33,753 bases of DNA, from NCBI GenBank assembly GCA_022340405.1, contig JAJDOA010000179.1:1-33753 (forward strand), in the 5' to 3' direction. The notes under the pieces were generated by a model. That model made no database searches, was not told the origin of the DNA, and saw only the letters and a program-made list of their open reading frames with translations. The position numbers and the translations under genes are program-made. The DNA comes from Desulfobacteraceae bacterium (lineage in GTDB: Bacteria > Desulfobacterota > Desulfobacteria > Desulfobacterales > JAJDOA01). Positions 16,300 through 24,947 of this stretch are shown piece after piece; position 1 is the stretch's first letter; the number at the start of each line of letters is the position of its first letter.

Positions 16300-16386
16300 A
16301 GGTTTCAGGTTTCAGAGTTCAGGTTTCAGGATGGAAAACAATGGGTCGCGGATCGCCTGAAACCTGAAACCCGAAACCTGAAGTTT
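16300..16386. repeat. Iterated AGGTTTC heptamer array in inverted arrangement
   Basis: Left arm 16300-16330 reads as GGTTTCAGGTTTCAG then GTTCAGGTTTCAGG. Right arm 16355-16386 is its inverted partner (CCTGAAACCTGAAACCCG then AAACCTGAAG). About 24 bases lie between, so the whole forms a large imperfect hairpin between the FeS and FAD genes. The left arm ends 25 bases upstream of the FAD-subunit ATG, and the right arm reaches the stop codon of the FeS subunit. Confidence 0.75.
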
Positions 16387-16865
16387 CATTTCTTTGGCTT
16401 CATTCGTCCGGCCGCGTCGGCAACGGCCTCCACGATTTTGTTGTAGCCCGTGCAGCGGCACAGGTTGCCGGAAATGGCCGAGCGTATCTCGGCTTCGGTT
16501 GGCTTCGGATTCTTCTCCAGCAGGTGCAGGGCCGACAACTCCATGCCCGGGGTGCAGAATCCGCACTGGATGGCCCCCCTTTCGACGAAGGCTTCCTGTA
16601 TGGGGTGCAGCCGCTCCCCGGACGGCGCCAATCCCTCCACGGTGGTGATCTCCCGGCCGTCCATCTCCACGGCCAAAGTGAGGCAGGAGTTCACCGAGCG
16701 GCCCTCCACCAGCACCGTGCAGGCGCCGCAGTCGCCTGAACCGCACCCGAATTTGGTGCCGGTCAGGTTCAGGTCCTCCCGCAGCACCTCGTTGAGGGTC
16801 CGCCAGGGATCCACTGCGATGGGATACTCGTCTCCGTTCACGTGCAGGGTGATCTCGTGTTTCAT
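16386..16865 (-). CDS. Molybdenum hydroxylase, [2Fe-2S] subunit
   Basis: A 159-residue protein with two [2Fe-2S] clusters. The N-terminal plant-type ferredoxin domain has CGSGDCGACTVL and a later NSCLTLA Cys. The C-terminal helical domain has QCGFCTPGM and NLCRCTGY, the standard xanthine dehydrogenase/HcrC signature. Length matches the family (about 160). The start at 16865 (MKHEITLHVNG) is chosen because the domain begins there; GGGGGA is about 9 bases upstream and the upstream in-frame extension is not conserved-looking. First gene of the minus-strand hydroxylase operon. Confidence 0.92.
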   Translation of the reverse strand: MKHEITLHVNGDEYPIAVDPWRTLNEVLREDLNLTGTKFGCGSGDCGACTVLVEGRSVNSCLTLAVEMDGREITTVEGLAPSGERLHPIQEAFVERGAIQCGFCTPGMELSALHLLEKNPKPTEAEIRSAISGNLCRCTGYNKIVEAVADAAGRMKPKK

Positions 16866-16941
16866 GCCTCGCTTTCCCCCGTTTCTCTGTCGATTGTCCG
16901 GACGCCAGGTACCGTATTTTTTCCTTGACATCATTTGTTGG

Positions 16942-16962
16942 TATAACTACATCATAGCTATA
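16942..16962. promoter_or_regulatory. Operator-like inverted repeat between divergent hydroxylase and bam operons
   Basis: TATAACTA (16942-16949), 5-base spacer, TAGCTATA (16955-16962); 7 of 8 positions are complementary. It sits in an AT-rich patch about 77 bases upstream of the minus-strand FeS-subunit start. On the minus strand TTACAA and TATACC are 17 bases apart across it, a weak promoter. The binding protein is unknown. Confidence 0.4.
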
Positions 16963-16973
16963 TTGTAATCAAG

Positions 16974-17015
16974 AAAAAAACGCCGCCCCGGAGGGCTGCA
17001 TCGACCGGGGCGGCG
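16974..17015 (-). terminator. Intrinsic-terminator structure in the divergent promoter region
   Basis: CGCCGCCCCGG (16981-16991) and CCGGGGCGGCG (17005-17015) form a perfect 11-bp GC stem. On the minus strand it is followed directly by TTTTTTT (16980-16974). No annotated minus-strand gene lies just upstream, so it either blocks antisense transcription from the bam leader or acts as an attenuator in a hydroxylase leader. Confidence 0.6.
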
Positions 17016-17047
17016 GCCGTGGTTGCCGCGCCCGTTTCACCCCAGGC

Positions 17048-17063
17048 AGGGGTTTCACTTGCA
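17048..17063 (+). promoter_or_regulatory. Weak sigma54-like -24/-12 element upstream of bamB
   Basis: AGGGGTTTCACTTGCA has GG and GC exactly 12 bases apart and a good TTGCA -12 half, but a poor -24 half. It is 83 bases upstream of the bamB ATG. No clear sigma70 promoter was found in the leader, so this is only the best candidate. Confidence 0.2.
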
Positions 17064-17145
17064 CGGGCGCATTTTTCCGGCGGCAGCTCTCAACGGGCTC
17101 CGCACAGTATGGCATGGATTCACGGTATCGAGAAGGGGAATCAAC

Positions 17146-19155
17146 ATGAGGTATGCAGAGACAGGCTATAATCTGGAAGTGGATCTTACCCGCGGCAACG
17201 TCGAGCGGGTGGCCACCGACCCGCGGGATACCGAGTTGTATTTGGGGGGGCTGGGCACCAACGCCAAGATCATGTGGGACCGGGTACCGCCCGAGGTGGA
17301 GCCCTTCTCGCCCGAAAACCTGCTGATTTTCGCAGCCGGCCTGCTGTGCGGCACGCCGGCCACCGGATGCAACCGCACCATCGTCACCACCATCTCGCCC
17401 CAGACCAAGCTCTTGGCCTTTTCCATGATGGGCGGGTTCTGGGCGCCGGAACTGAAGTATGCCGGGTACGACAAGGTGATTCTGCGCGGCAAGTCCCCAC
17501 GGTTGGTCTACCTGTGGATAAAGGACGACAAGGTGGAGATTCGCGACGCCTCTCATCTGCAGGGCAAGGGCGCCGTGGAGACGGCCGAATTGATCCAGAA
17601 GGAGCTCAATGAGCCCAAGGCCCAGGTGGCGGCCATCGGCATGGCCGGTGAAAATCGGGTCTATTTTGCCTCCATCGAACAGGGCCGCTCCAGCGCCAGC
17701 CGTGGCGGCCTCGGCGCCGTGATGGGGGACAAGGGGGTCAAGGCCATCGCCGTTCGCGGAACCAGGGACATCCACCTGGCCAGGCCGGCGGAGTTCATGC
17801 AGCTGTGCAACGAGGTGATGGAATACATCCAGTTTCGCAACGACAACCCGATCCCCGGGGTCATGCCCATATTGGCCGGGCTCGGTTCACCCCAGGAGAT
17901 GAAGGTCCACGACGAGAAGTGGCATACCGAGAATTTCATGTGGGGCAACTCCCGGGAGCGCCGGAAAGGGTTCTGGAACGAAGAGATCGCCCGGGACTGG
18001 GCCGAGACCTTGGACAACATGCGCACGCGGCTGATCAGTTGCTACAACTGCCCCATGACCTGCGGCGCCACCATTTCGCCGCCGGGCAAGCCCACCTACA
18101 TGATGAAATGCTTTTCCAAGCTGACCTACACCATGGCGGCCTACTCGGACTTGGAGTTCGGTCTGGGAATCGCACAGAGCGCCACGGAGTACGGGGTGGA
18201 CGGGTTCTCGACCCCCCAGGTGATGGCCTTCGCCCTGGAGCTGTTGGAAAACGGCATTCTGAGCGAGGACGATTTTCCGGGCCTGCCCGAGGACAGCGAA
18301 GGGCGCTTTTACTGGCTTCTGGACCGCATCGTGCGGCGGGAGGGGATCGGCGACGTGCTGGCCAACGGCACCTACTGGGCGGCCAAGGAGATCGGCAACG
18401 GCGCCGAAGACTATGCCCACAACAACATCAAAAAGCACGAGCAGCTTCCACTGAAGCTTTCCATGCTCAATCCCATCTATTTTCTCATGTACGCCACCGG
18501 CGAGAAGATGAACATCACCCAGATCGAGGGGCAGTTCCCCCAGGCGCCCTTTCCAAAACGGGAGCAGCGGGAGGAATTCGTCAAGGACTGGTTCCAGGTC
18601 CCGGACGAGAAGTTCAAGCAGTATTTCCTGGACTGGGAGCTTCGCGGGGAATTCTCCATTCCCTACTATCCCACACCGGAGATGTGCTGTGACATCGTCG
18701 ACTGGCAGGAGCGCATGCATTACATCGACGACGCCCTGGGCATGTGCGCGGGATTGTCCTCGTTTCCGCTCAAACCGCCGTACCACATCCACAACTATCC
18801 GAAATTCATCTCCGCGGGGACCGGTATCGAGATGAACGAAGAGACGTTGACCCATGCGGCCAAGCGCTACCGCACCCTGGTGCGGGCCATCAACACGCGG
18901 CGGGGAATGCGCCGAAAGGACGACAAGCCCCCCGCCAACCACTGGAAGAAGCGCTTTCCGGAGTTGGAAAAGGAGCTGCTGGACACCTACTACGCCTTTA
19001 AGGGATGGAACGAGCAAGGGATTCCCACCGAGGAATCCCTGCGTGATCTGGGCCTGGACTACGTTTACGAAGAGTTCGAAAAACGAGGCGTTTACGCGGA
19101 AACGGCGGAAACCTCTTCTCCGTCAACCCTGGCCGAGAGCGAAAAGGAGGTGTAG
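17146..19155 (+). CDS. bamB: BamB-like tungsten/aldehyde-oxidoreductase-family catalytic subunit of class II benzoyl-CoA reductase
   Basis: A 669-residue AOR-family enzyme. BamB binds a tungsto-bis-pterin and one [4Fe-4S] cluster and reduces benzoyl-CoA to cyclohexadienoyl-CoA without ATP. Visible here: N-terminal AOR domain (EVDLTRGNVERV, GGLGTNAKIMWDRVPPEVEP), ATGCNRTIVTT and FSMMGGFWAPELKYAGYDKV in the cofactor region, RSSASRGGLGAVMGDKG, then the cluster motif CYNCPMTC (Cys299, Cys302, Cys306). BamB proteins are about 650 residues. The ATG at 17146 has AAGGGGAA upstream; an open extension to 17023 is not domain sequence. It heads the bamBCDEF run and the next gene starts 2 bases after the stop. 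A paralogue acting on another aromatic or alicyclic CoA ester cannot be excluded. Confidence 0.9.
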   Translation: MRYAETGYNLEVDLTRGNVERVATDPRDTELYLGGLGTNAKIMWDRVPPEVEPFSPENLLIFAAGLLCGTPATGCNRTIVTTISPQTKLLAFSMMGGFWAPELKYAGYDKVILRGKSPRLVYLWIKDDKVEIRDASHLQGKGAVETAELIQKELNEPKAQVAAIGMAGENRVYFASIEQGRSSASRGGLGAVMGDKGVKAIAVRGTRDIHLARPAEFMQLCNEVMEYIQFRNDNPIPGVMPILAGLGSPQEMKVHDEKWHTENFMWGNSRERRKGFWNEEIARDWAETLDNMRTRLISCYNCPMTCGATISPPGKPTYMMKCFSKLTYTMAAYSDLEFGLGIAQSATEYGVDGFSTPQVMAFALELLENGILSEDDFPGLPEDSEGRFYWLLDRIVRREGIGDVLANGTYWAAKEIGNGAEDYAHNNIKKHEQLPLKLSMLNPIYFLMYATGEKMNITQIEGQFPQAPFPKREQREEFVKDWFQVPDEKFKQYFLDWELRGEFSIPYYPTPEMCCDIVDWQERMHYIDDALGMCAGLSSFPLKPPYHIHNYPKFISAGTGIEMNEETLTHAAKRYRTLVRAINTRRGMRRKDDKPPANHWKKRFPELEKELLDTYYAFKGWNEQGIPTEESLRDLGLDYVYEEFEKRGVYAETAETSSPSTLAESEKEV

Positions 19156-19157
19156 CC

Positions 19158-19694
19158 GTGGCAACGGAGAAAAAGATCATCAAGACCATTCGGATCGATG
19201 CGGACAAATGCAACGGATGCCGGGCCTGCGAAATGATCTGTTCGGCCTTTCACGCCCTTCCCAAATACAGCAGCAGCAACCCGGCGCGGGCGCGCATACG
19301 GGTGGTGCGCCACCCGCTGGAGGACATCTACGTCCCGGTGTATGCCGGCGAGTCCGCCGGAGCGGAATGCGCCGGCCGGGACCGGTACGTCATCGACGGA
19401 AAAGAGTACGACGAGTGCGCCTTCTGCCGGGCGCCGTGCCCTTCCCGGGAGGACTTCAAGGAGCCCGATTCGGGCCTTCCACTGAAGTGCGACATGTGCG
19501 AGGGCGAAGACGAGCCCCTGTGCGTCAAGTGGTGCATTACAGACGCCCTCGTCCTGGAAGAGCGGGAGGAGGAGGTCGAGGTCGTGGACGAGCCGGAGGA
19601 GCTGGAGATCGGTTTGGCATCGCTGATCGAGAAGCACGGAATGAAGAAAATCCAGGACGCCGTCGCCCGTATGTCTTCGGCCAAGAAAGGATAG
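19158..19694 (+). CDS. bamC: BamC-like polyferredoxin electron-transfer subunit
   Basis: A 178-residue iron-sulfur protein that would wire BamB to the Hdr-like modules. Cys groups typical of 4Fe-4S dicluster proteins: CNGCRACEMIC near residues 16-26, CAFCRAPCP near 90-98, and CDMCEGEDEPLCVKWC near 111-127. The acidic region EEREEEVEVVDEPEELE follows. GTG start at 19158 with AAGGAGG upstream, overlapping the bamB stop region. No signal peptide, so it is cytoplasmic with BamB. Confidence 0.87.
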   Translation: MATEKKIIKTIRIDADKCNGCRACEMICSAFHALPKYSSSNPARARIRVVRHPLEDIYVPVYAGESAGAECAGRDRYVIDGKEYDECAFCRAPCPSREDFKEPDSGLPLKCDMCEGEDEPLCVKWCITDALVLEEREEEVEVVDEPEELEIGLASLIEKHGMKKIQDAVARMSSAKKG

Positions 19695-19703
19695 GCCCAA
19701 CCC

Positions 19704-20876
19704 GTGGAATCGGTAGCCGACTACAAAGAAATCGTCGACGAGATCAAGGCCAGCGGCGGCGAGGCGTTCAAACGCTGCTACCAGTGCGGGCTGTGCGATG
19801 CGGTCTGCCCGTGGAACCGGGTCATCGACTTCAGCATGCGCCGGATCGTCCGGCAGGCAACCTTCGGAATGACGGACATCGAAAGCGAGGACATCTGGCG
19901 CTGCACGACCTGCGGAAGCTGCCCCCAGCAGTGTCCGAGGGACGTCCGGCAGATCGAGTCGGGGGTCTCCCTGCGCCGGCTGGCCACGGAATACGGCATG
20001 TTTCCCAGCGCCGTCAAGCCGCTGCGCGCGGTGAGCGCCAGCCTCTCCGGGGCCGGCAACCCGCTGGGCGAAGATCGCGCCCGCCGGGCCGACTGGGCCG
20101 AGGGGCTGGGCGTCCAGACCTTCACCGAGGAGATGGAACTGCTTTATTTCCCGGGCTGCTACCTCAGCTACGACCCGCGCCTGAAAAAGGTGGCGCGGGC
20201 CACCGCAGGCATTCTCCAACAAGCCGGGATCGATTACGGCATTCTGGGAATCCAGGAGAACTGCTGCGGCGAGAGCATCCGCAAGACCGGCAACGAGGAC
20301 CTTTTCCGGCGCCTGGCCAAGGAAAACATCAAGACCTTCGTCGACCACGGCGTGAAACGGATCCTGGTCTCGTCCCCCCACTGCTATCACACGTTCAAGA
20401 ACGAGTATCCCGAGTTCATGGTCCACTTCGAAGTGGTGCACATCGCGCAGCTGCTCGACGAACTCATCGAAGAGGGCCGGCTGACGCTTTCCGGAAAATT
20501 CGCCCGCCGGGTCGCCTACCACGATCCGTGCTATCTGGGGCGGCACAACGGAGTGTACGACGAGCCCCGCCGCGTGCTGCAGGGGGTCACCGGTCTGGAA
20601 TGGATCGAGTTGAGCGAATCCCGCAAAACGAGCCTGTGCTGCGGCGGGGGGGGCGGCCGCATCTGGATGGATACGGTCAAGGGAGAACGCTTCTCCGACC
20701 TGCGGGTGGTCCAGGCCGTCGAGGCCGGGGCCCAAGTGCTGGCTACGGCCTGTCCGTACTGCATCGCCAATTTCGAAGACAGCCGACTGTCGCTCGAGGA
20801 TGAATCCGCCCTGGAGATCAAGGATATCACGGAGATCGTCCACGAAGCCCTGCTGGAAACCGAAGCAACCGAATAA
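19704..20876 (+). CDS. bamD: BamD-like heterodisulfide-reductase (HdrD/GlpC-type) subunit
   Basis: A 390-residue protein. The N-terminal half has two [4Fe-4S] motifs ([15 protein letters not shown] near residues 28-42 and [14 protein letters not shown] near 67-80). The C-terminal half has two CCG domains: ENCCGES near 187-193 and [12 protein letters not shown] near 310-322. CCG domains bind the special cubane clusters of HdrB that reduce disulfides or pass electrons. GTG start 10 bases after bamC, with a weak RBS, so translation is probably coupled. It would form the core of an Hdr-like module with BamE and BamF. Confidence 0.87.
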   Translation: MESVADYKEIVDEIKASGGEAFKRCYQCGLCDAVCPWNRVIDFSMRRIVRQATFGMTDIESEDIWRCTTCGSCPQQCPRDVRQIESGVSLRRLATEYGMFPSAVKPLRAVSASLSGAGNPLGEDRARRADWAEGLGVQTFTEEMELLYFPGCYLSYDPRLKKVARATAGILQQAGIDYGILGIQENCCGESIRKTGNEDLFRRLAKENIKTFVDHGVKRILVSSPHCYHTFKNEYPEFMVHFEVVHIAQLLDELIEEGRLTLSGKFARRVAYHDPCYLGRHNGVYDEPRRVLQGVTGLEWIELSESRKTSLCCGGGGGRIWMDTVKGERFSDLRVVQAVEAGAQVLATACPYCIANFEDSRLSLEDESALEIKDITEIVHEALLETEATE

Positions 20877-20886
20877 GGAAGCCAAC

Positions 20887-23800
20887 GTGGAAAACCAATC
20901 GAACGAATCGTTGTCCCAGGATACCGACACCTTCGGCGACGTCATGGTGGTAGGCGGCGGAATCAGCGGCATCCAGGCCTCGCTGGATCTGGCCACCGCC
21001 GGCTTCAAGGTTTACCTAATCGAAAAGGCGCCGGCCATCGGCGGCCACATGGCGCAGCTGGACAAGACCTACCCGACCAACGACTGCTCCATGTGAATTC
21101 TGTCACCGAAACTGGTCGAGGTCGGCCGGCATCCCAACATCGAAGTTCTGACCTATACCGAAGTCGATCGGGTGGAAGGAGAGGCGGGCGACTTTACGGT
21201 CACCCTGACCCGGAAGCCGCGCTACGTCATCGAAGACCGGTGCACGGGCTGCACCACCTGCGTGGAGTACTGCCCGGTGGAATACCCGGATCGATTCAAC
21301 CAGGACATCTCCAGCAACAAGGCCGTGCACATCTACTTCGCACAGGCCATTCCGTTGATCGCCTACATCGATGAAAGCTGCCTGTACCTGAAGGAAAAGA
21401 AGTGCCGCATCTGTGAGGGGGTCTGTCAAAACGAGGCCATCGACCTGCACCAGGAGCCGGAGAAGCGGGAAGTGAAAGTCGCGGCCGTCGTCCTGTCCCC
21501 CGGCTACGACGTCTACGATCCCAAGATCAAGGATGTCTACGGCTACGGCCGTATCCCGAACGTGGTGACCAGCATGGATTACGAACGGCTGATGTGCGCC
21601 ACCGGTCCGTACGAAGGCGAGATCCTGCGGGCTTCCGACCAGGAGCACCCCCGCAACATCGCCTGGATCCAGTGCGTGGGCTCCCGGCGGGTCACCGAAG
21701 GGGATAACCGCTACTGCTCGGCCACCTGCTGCACCTATACCCAGAAACAGGTGATCCTGACCAAGGACCACGACGCCGACGCCGGTTGCACCATCTTCCA
21801 CAACGACGTCCGTTCCTACGGCAAGGGATTTGAGGCCTACTACCAGCGGACCCAGCAGCTGCCGGGGGTCCGGTTTATCCGCAGCTACGCCACCATCGTG
21901 GGCGAAGATCCGGAAACCCGCAACGTCATCGTCCGCTACGCCACCGAATCCGAAGGGGTGAAGGAGGAATCCTTCGACATGGTCGTGCTGTCCGTGGGGT
22001 TGAATCCGCCCGCAGATAACCCGAAGATCGCTGAAACGTTCGGCATCGAGGTCAACGAGCACGGGTTTTGCCGCATCGATTCCGCCAACCCCATGGCCAC
22101 CAGCCGTCGAGGGATCTTCGTCAGCGGTGCGTTTCAGGGGCCCATGGACATTCCCGAGTCGGTCTTCACCGCCAGCGCCGCCGGGTCCCAGTGCGGCCAG
22201 CTGCTGGACTACCGCAGGGGAAAGCTGACCACGGACAAGGTCTACCCGGAGGAAAAGGACGTCACCGACGACGAGCCCCGCATCGGCGTGTTCGTGTGCC
22301 ACTGCGGCGCGAACATCGGCAGGATCGTGGACGTGCCCTCCACGGTAGCCTACGTCCAAACATTGCCGAACGTGGTCCACGCTCAGGAACAGCTGTTTTC
22401 CTGCGCGACCAACTCCATGAAAGAGATCGTGGACGCCATCCGGGAAAAATCGCTCAACCGGGTGGTGGTGGCAGCCTGCAGCCCCCGCACCCTGGAGCCC
22501 CTTTTCCGGGACACCCTCCGCGAAGCGGGCATCAACCAGTACTACTTCGAAATGGCCAACATCCGGGAGCATTGCTCGTGGTGCCACTCCAAGGAGAAGG
22601 AGTCGGCCACCGCCAAGGCTCAGGATATCACCCGCATGTCCGTGGCGCGGTCCGCCGTGCTGGAGCCGCTGGAAGAGTTCGACTTGCCGGTCAACAAGGC
22701 GGCCTTGGTGGTTGGGGGCGGCATGGCGGGCATGACCTGCGCGCTCTCCATCGCCGAACAGGGCCACGACGTGTACCTGTTGGAAAAGGAGTCCGAACTG
22801 GGGGGCATCGCCCGCAGAATGCACTCCACCCTGGACGGCCGGGACGTCCAGGCCGAGCTCGACGATATGATCCGAAGCGTTTACCGGCACCCGCTGGTGC
22901 ACGTCTACACCGAGGCGGTCATCACCGAGGCCACCGGCTATGTGGGCAATTTCGTTACCCGTGTGACCTCCGACAGGGGGGAGACGTCCATATCGCACGG
23001 GGCGACGGTCATCGCCATCGGCGCCGAGGAGTACCGGCCCACCGAGTATTTGTACGGGGAGGACGAGCGGGTGATCACCCAACTCGAGCTGGGCGACCGC
23101 ATCGCGAAAGGGGACGACACAGTGGCCAAGGCCCAAAGCGTGGTGATGATCCAGTGCGTGGGCTGCCGCAACGAAGACCGCAACTACTGCAGCCGGGTGT
23201 GCTGCAGCCACAGCGTGAAGAACGCCCTGAAGCTCAAGGCCCTCAACCCGGCGATGGACGTCACCATCGCTTTCCGGGACATGCGCACCTACGGATTCAA
23301 CGAAGACTACTACCGCGAGGCCTCCGAAAAAGAGGTGCGGTTCATTCGATGGACCCCCGAGGACCCGCCCACCGTGGAACCGGCCGAATCCGAAGAAGAC
23401 GGCCGGCCCGTGCTGCAGGTGGCGGTGACCGATCCCATCCTGGGGGAAAAGCTGGCCTTCGAAGCCGACCTGCTGACGCTGGCCGCCGCCGTGGTACCCT
23501 CCGCCGGCGCGCAGGAGGTTGCAGGCCTGTTCAAGGTTTCTCTTGGACCGGACGGTTTTTTCCAGGAGGCCCACGTCAAGCTCCGGCCGGTGGAGTTTGC
23601 CACCGACGGCGTTTTCCTGTGCGGCATCGCCCACTATCCCAAACACATCCCCGAGGCGGTGAACCAGGCCTACGGGGCCGCCGGGCGGGCGCTGGCCCTG
23701 TTGGCCAACGACATCGTCACGGTGTCGGGGGCGGTGTGCGAAGTCCACGAGAAGGCCTGCATGGGCTGCGGTGCGTGCGCTGCGGTCTGCACCTATGAAG

Positions 23801-23982
23801 CCATCGAATTGCGAACGACAAAACAGGGCCAAAAGGCCGTCGTCAACCCGGTGATCTGCAAGGGCGACGGTCTGTGCAATGCCGTCTGCCCCACCGGGGC
23901 CATCGTGTTGAAGCATTTTACCGACCGGGAGATCCTGTGCCAGATCGACGCGCTGGCTCCCGAACCCGCAGACGCGGGATGA
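20887..23982 (+). CDS. bamE: BamE-like double HdrA flavoprotein, selenoprotein (Sec70)
   Basis: Reading through the in-frame TGA at 21094-21096 gives 1031 residues; annotation that stops there splits the gene. HdrA proteins have a conserved TNDCSMCxLSPK segment; here it is [16 protein letters not shown], so Sec70 stands at the Cys position. The first FAD Rossmann motif is VVGGGISG (residues 21-28). Ferredoxin motifs follow ([12 protein letters not shown] near 119 and CRICEGVCQ near 178). A second HdrA-like FAD half starts with [11 protein letters not shown] near 605 and lacks the Cys/Sec motif. A C-terminal 2[4Fe-4S] ferredoxin is near 957 ([20 protein letters not shown]). HdrA is the flavin-bifurcating subunit in Hdr complexes, and some methanogen HdrA proteins are selenoproteins. 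GTG start at 20887 with AAGGAAG upstream, 10 bases after bamD. Confidence 0.87.
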
Positions 23983-24003
23983 CCATCGAGGAGATACCGA
24001 TCC

Positions 24004-24870
24004 ATGAGTACGGAACACCTGTTCGCCCCCAACATCATCGGCTTCGTCTGTCACTGGTGAGCGTACGGGGCTGCTGACCTGGCTGGAGTTTCCAGACTGC
24101 AATATGCGACGGATATCCGACTCGTGCGCGTGATGTGTTCGGGGCGGGTGGATCTGGCCCACATCCTGCGGGCTTTCGCCCGGGGCGCGGACGGCGTTTT
24201 CATCGGCGGTTGCCGCCTGGGCGAGTGCAACTACGTCACCCACGGCAACTACCACGCGCTGAACCTGACCCTTCTCGGCCGGAAGATCCTCGAGCACATC
24301 GGTGTGGATCCCCGGCGGCTCCAGATCCAGTTCATGTCCGGCGGAGAGGGCAACCGGTTCGTCGAGGTTGTCGATGCTTTCGTCAAGCAGGTGAAGGCGC
24401 TGGGCCCCTTGGGGAAGGCCGAGGGCGTGGAGCCGTCGAAGATGGCCGAGGCCCTGCAGGAGGTCACCCGCCTGGTACCCTACATCAAGATGGAAAAGCA
24501 CGATAAGCTGACCGCCCGCCTGGACGACGCAGCCGCTTACGAGAGTCATTTTACCCTCGAGGAGGTCGAGCGGTTGCTGGACGAGGTGGTTTCCTACTAT
24601 ATCGATCCGGAAAAATGCCAGGCCTGCATGATTTGCTCCCGGAGATGTCCGGTGGATGCCATCGACGGCGCCAAGAACCGGATCCATGTCATCGACCAGG
24701 ACCGGTGCATCAAATGCGGTACCTGCATGGAAGCGTGCCCGCCGCTGTTCGGCGCGGTCTGCAGGGTCGTGGGTGAACCGGTCCCGCCGCCGCCGGCCGA
24801 GGAGCAACGGACGATCGACCGGAAGGGCGCCAAGAAGAAGGCCGCTTCCACCGAGGAGGCCGCCTCATGA
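24004..24870 (+). CDS. bamF: BamF-like MvhD-ferredoxin selenoprotein (Sec19)
   Basis: A 288-residue protein from the ATG at 24004, reading through TGA 24058-24060. The MvhD [2Fe-2S] domain opens FVCHWUAYGAADLAGVSRLQ with Sec19, then VMCSGRVD and FIGGCRLGECNY supply the other cluster ligands. Residues ~200-255 are a two-cluster ferredoxin (CQACMICSRRCP and CIKCGTCMEACPP). A Lys/Ala/Pro-rich tail follows. Sec at this position is known for BamF, and selenium-dependent benzoate growth with Sec proteins was shown for Desulfococcus multivorans. MvhD links an electron donor to HdrA. GGTgAGC (24056-24062) and GCTgACC (24073-24079) make a stem containing the UGA, loop GTACGGGGCT, a good SECIS candidate. 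The next ORF overlaps the stop. Confidence 0.88.
24056..24079 (+). promoter_or_regulatory. SECIS-like stem-loop at the bamF UGA
   Basis: GGTGAGC and GCTGACC pair over 6 bp with one G-G mismatch and a 10-base loop containing a run of G. The UGA lies in the 5' arm, the usual place for a bacterial SECIS. Confidence 0.5.
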
Positions 24871-24947
24871 GGGGAAAGACCAAGCCTCCCGGCTCCTGCG
24901 CCTGCATGGACCGGGGATTCGACCGGGTTGCGGAAAAGGTGATGTGA
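24867..24947 (+). CDS. 26-residue small ORF coupled between bamF and ETF:QO
   Basis: The ATG overlaps the bamF stop (ATGA at 24867-24870), and its own TGA overlaps the ATG of ETF:QO (TGATG at 24945-24949). Both junctions are classical coupling arrangements. The product starts MRGKTKPPGSCAC and ends RVAEKVM. It is basic with a CxC pair and has no membrane segment. I do not recognise it. It may be a tiny redox or assembly factor, or only a relay that lets ribosomes pass from bamF to ETF:QO. Confidence 0.45.
   Translation: MRGKTKPPGSCACMDRGFDRVAEKVM

Noticed and set aside
16300-16386. A small protein encoded through the heptamer array
   Set aside because: The reading frames give only repetitive QVSGFRFQ-like peptides, a known artefact of this kind of repeat, with no start or RBS of their own.
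21103-24807. A 1234-codon open frame on the minus strand opposite bamE and bamF
   Set aside because: It overlaps well-recognised Hdr-like domains on the plus strand. Its translation is rich in His, Val and Gln typical of antisense frames in GC-rich genes, with no domain and no RBS.
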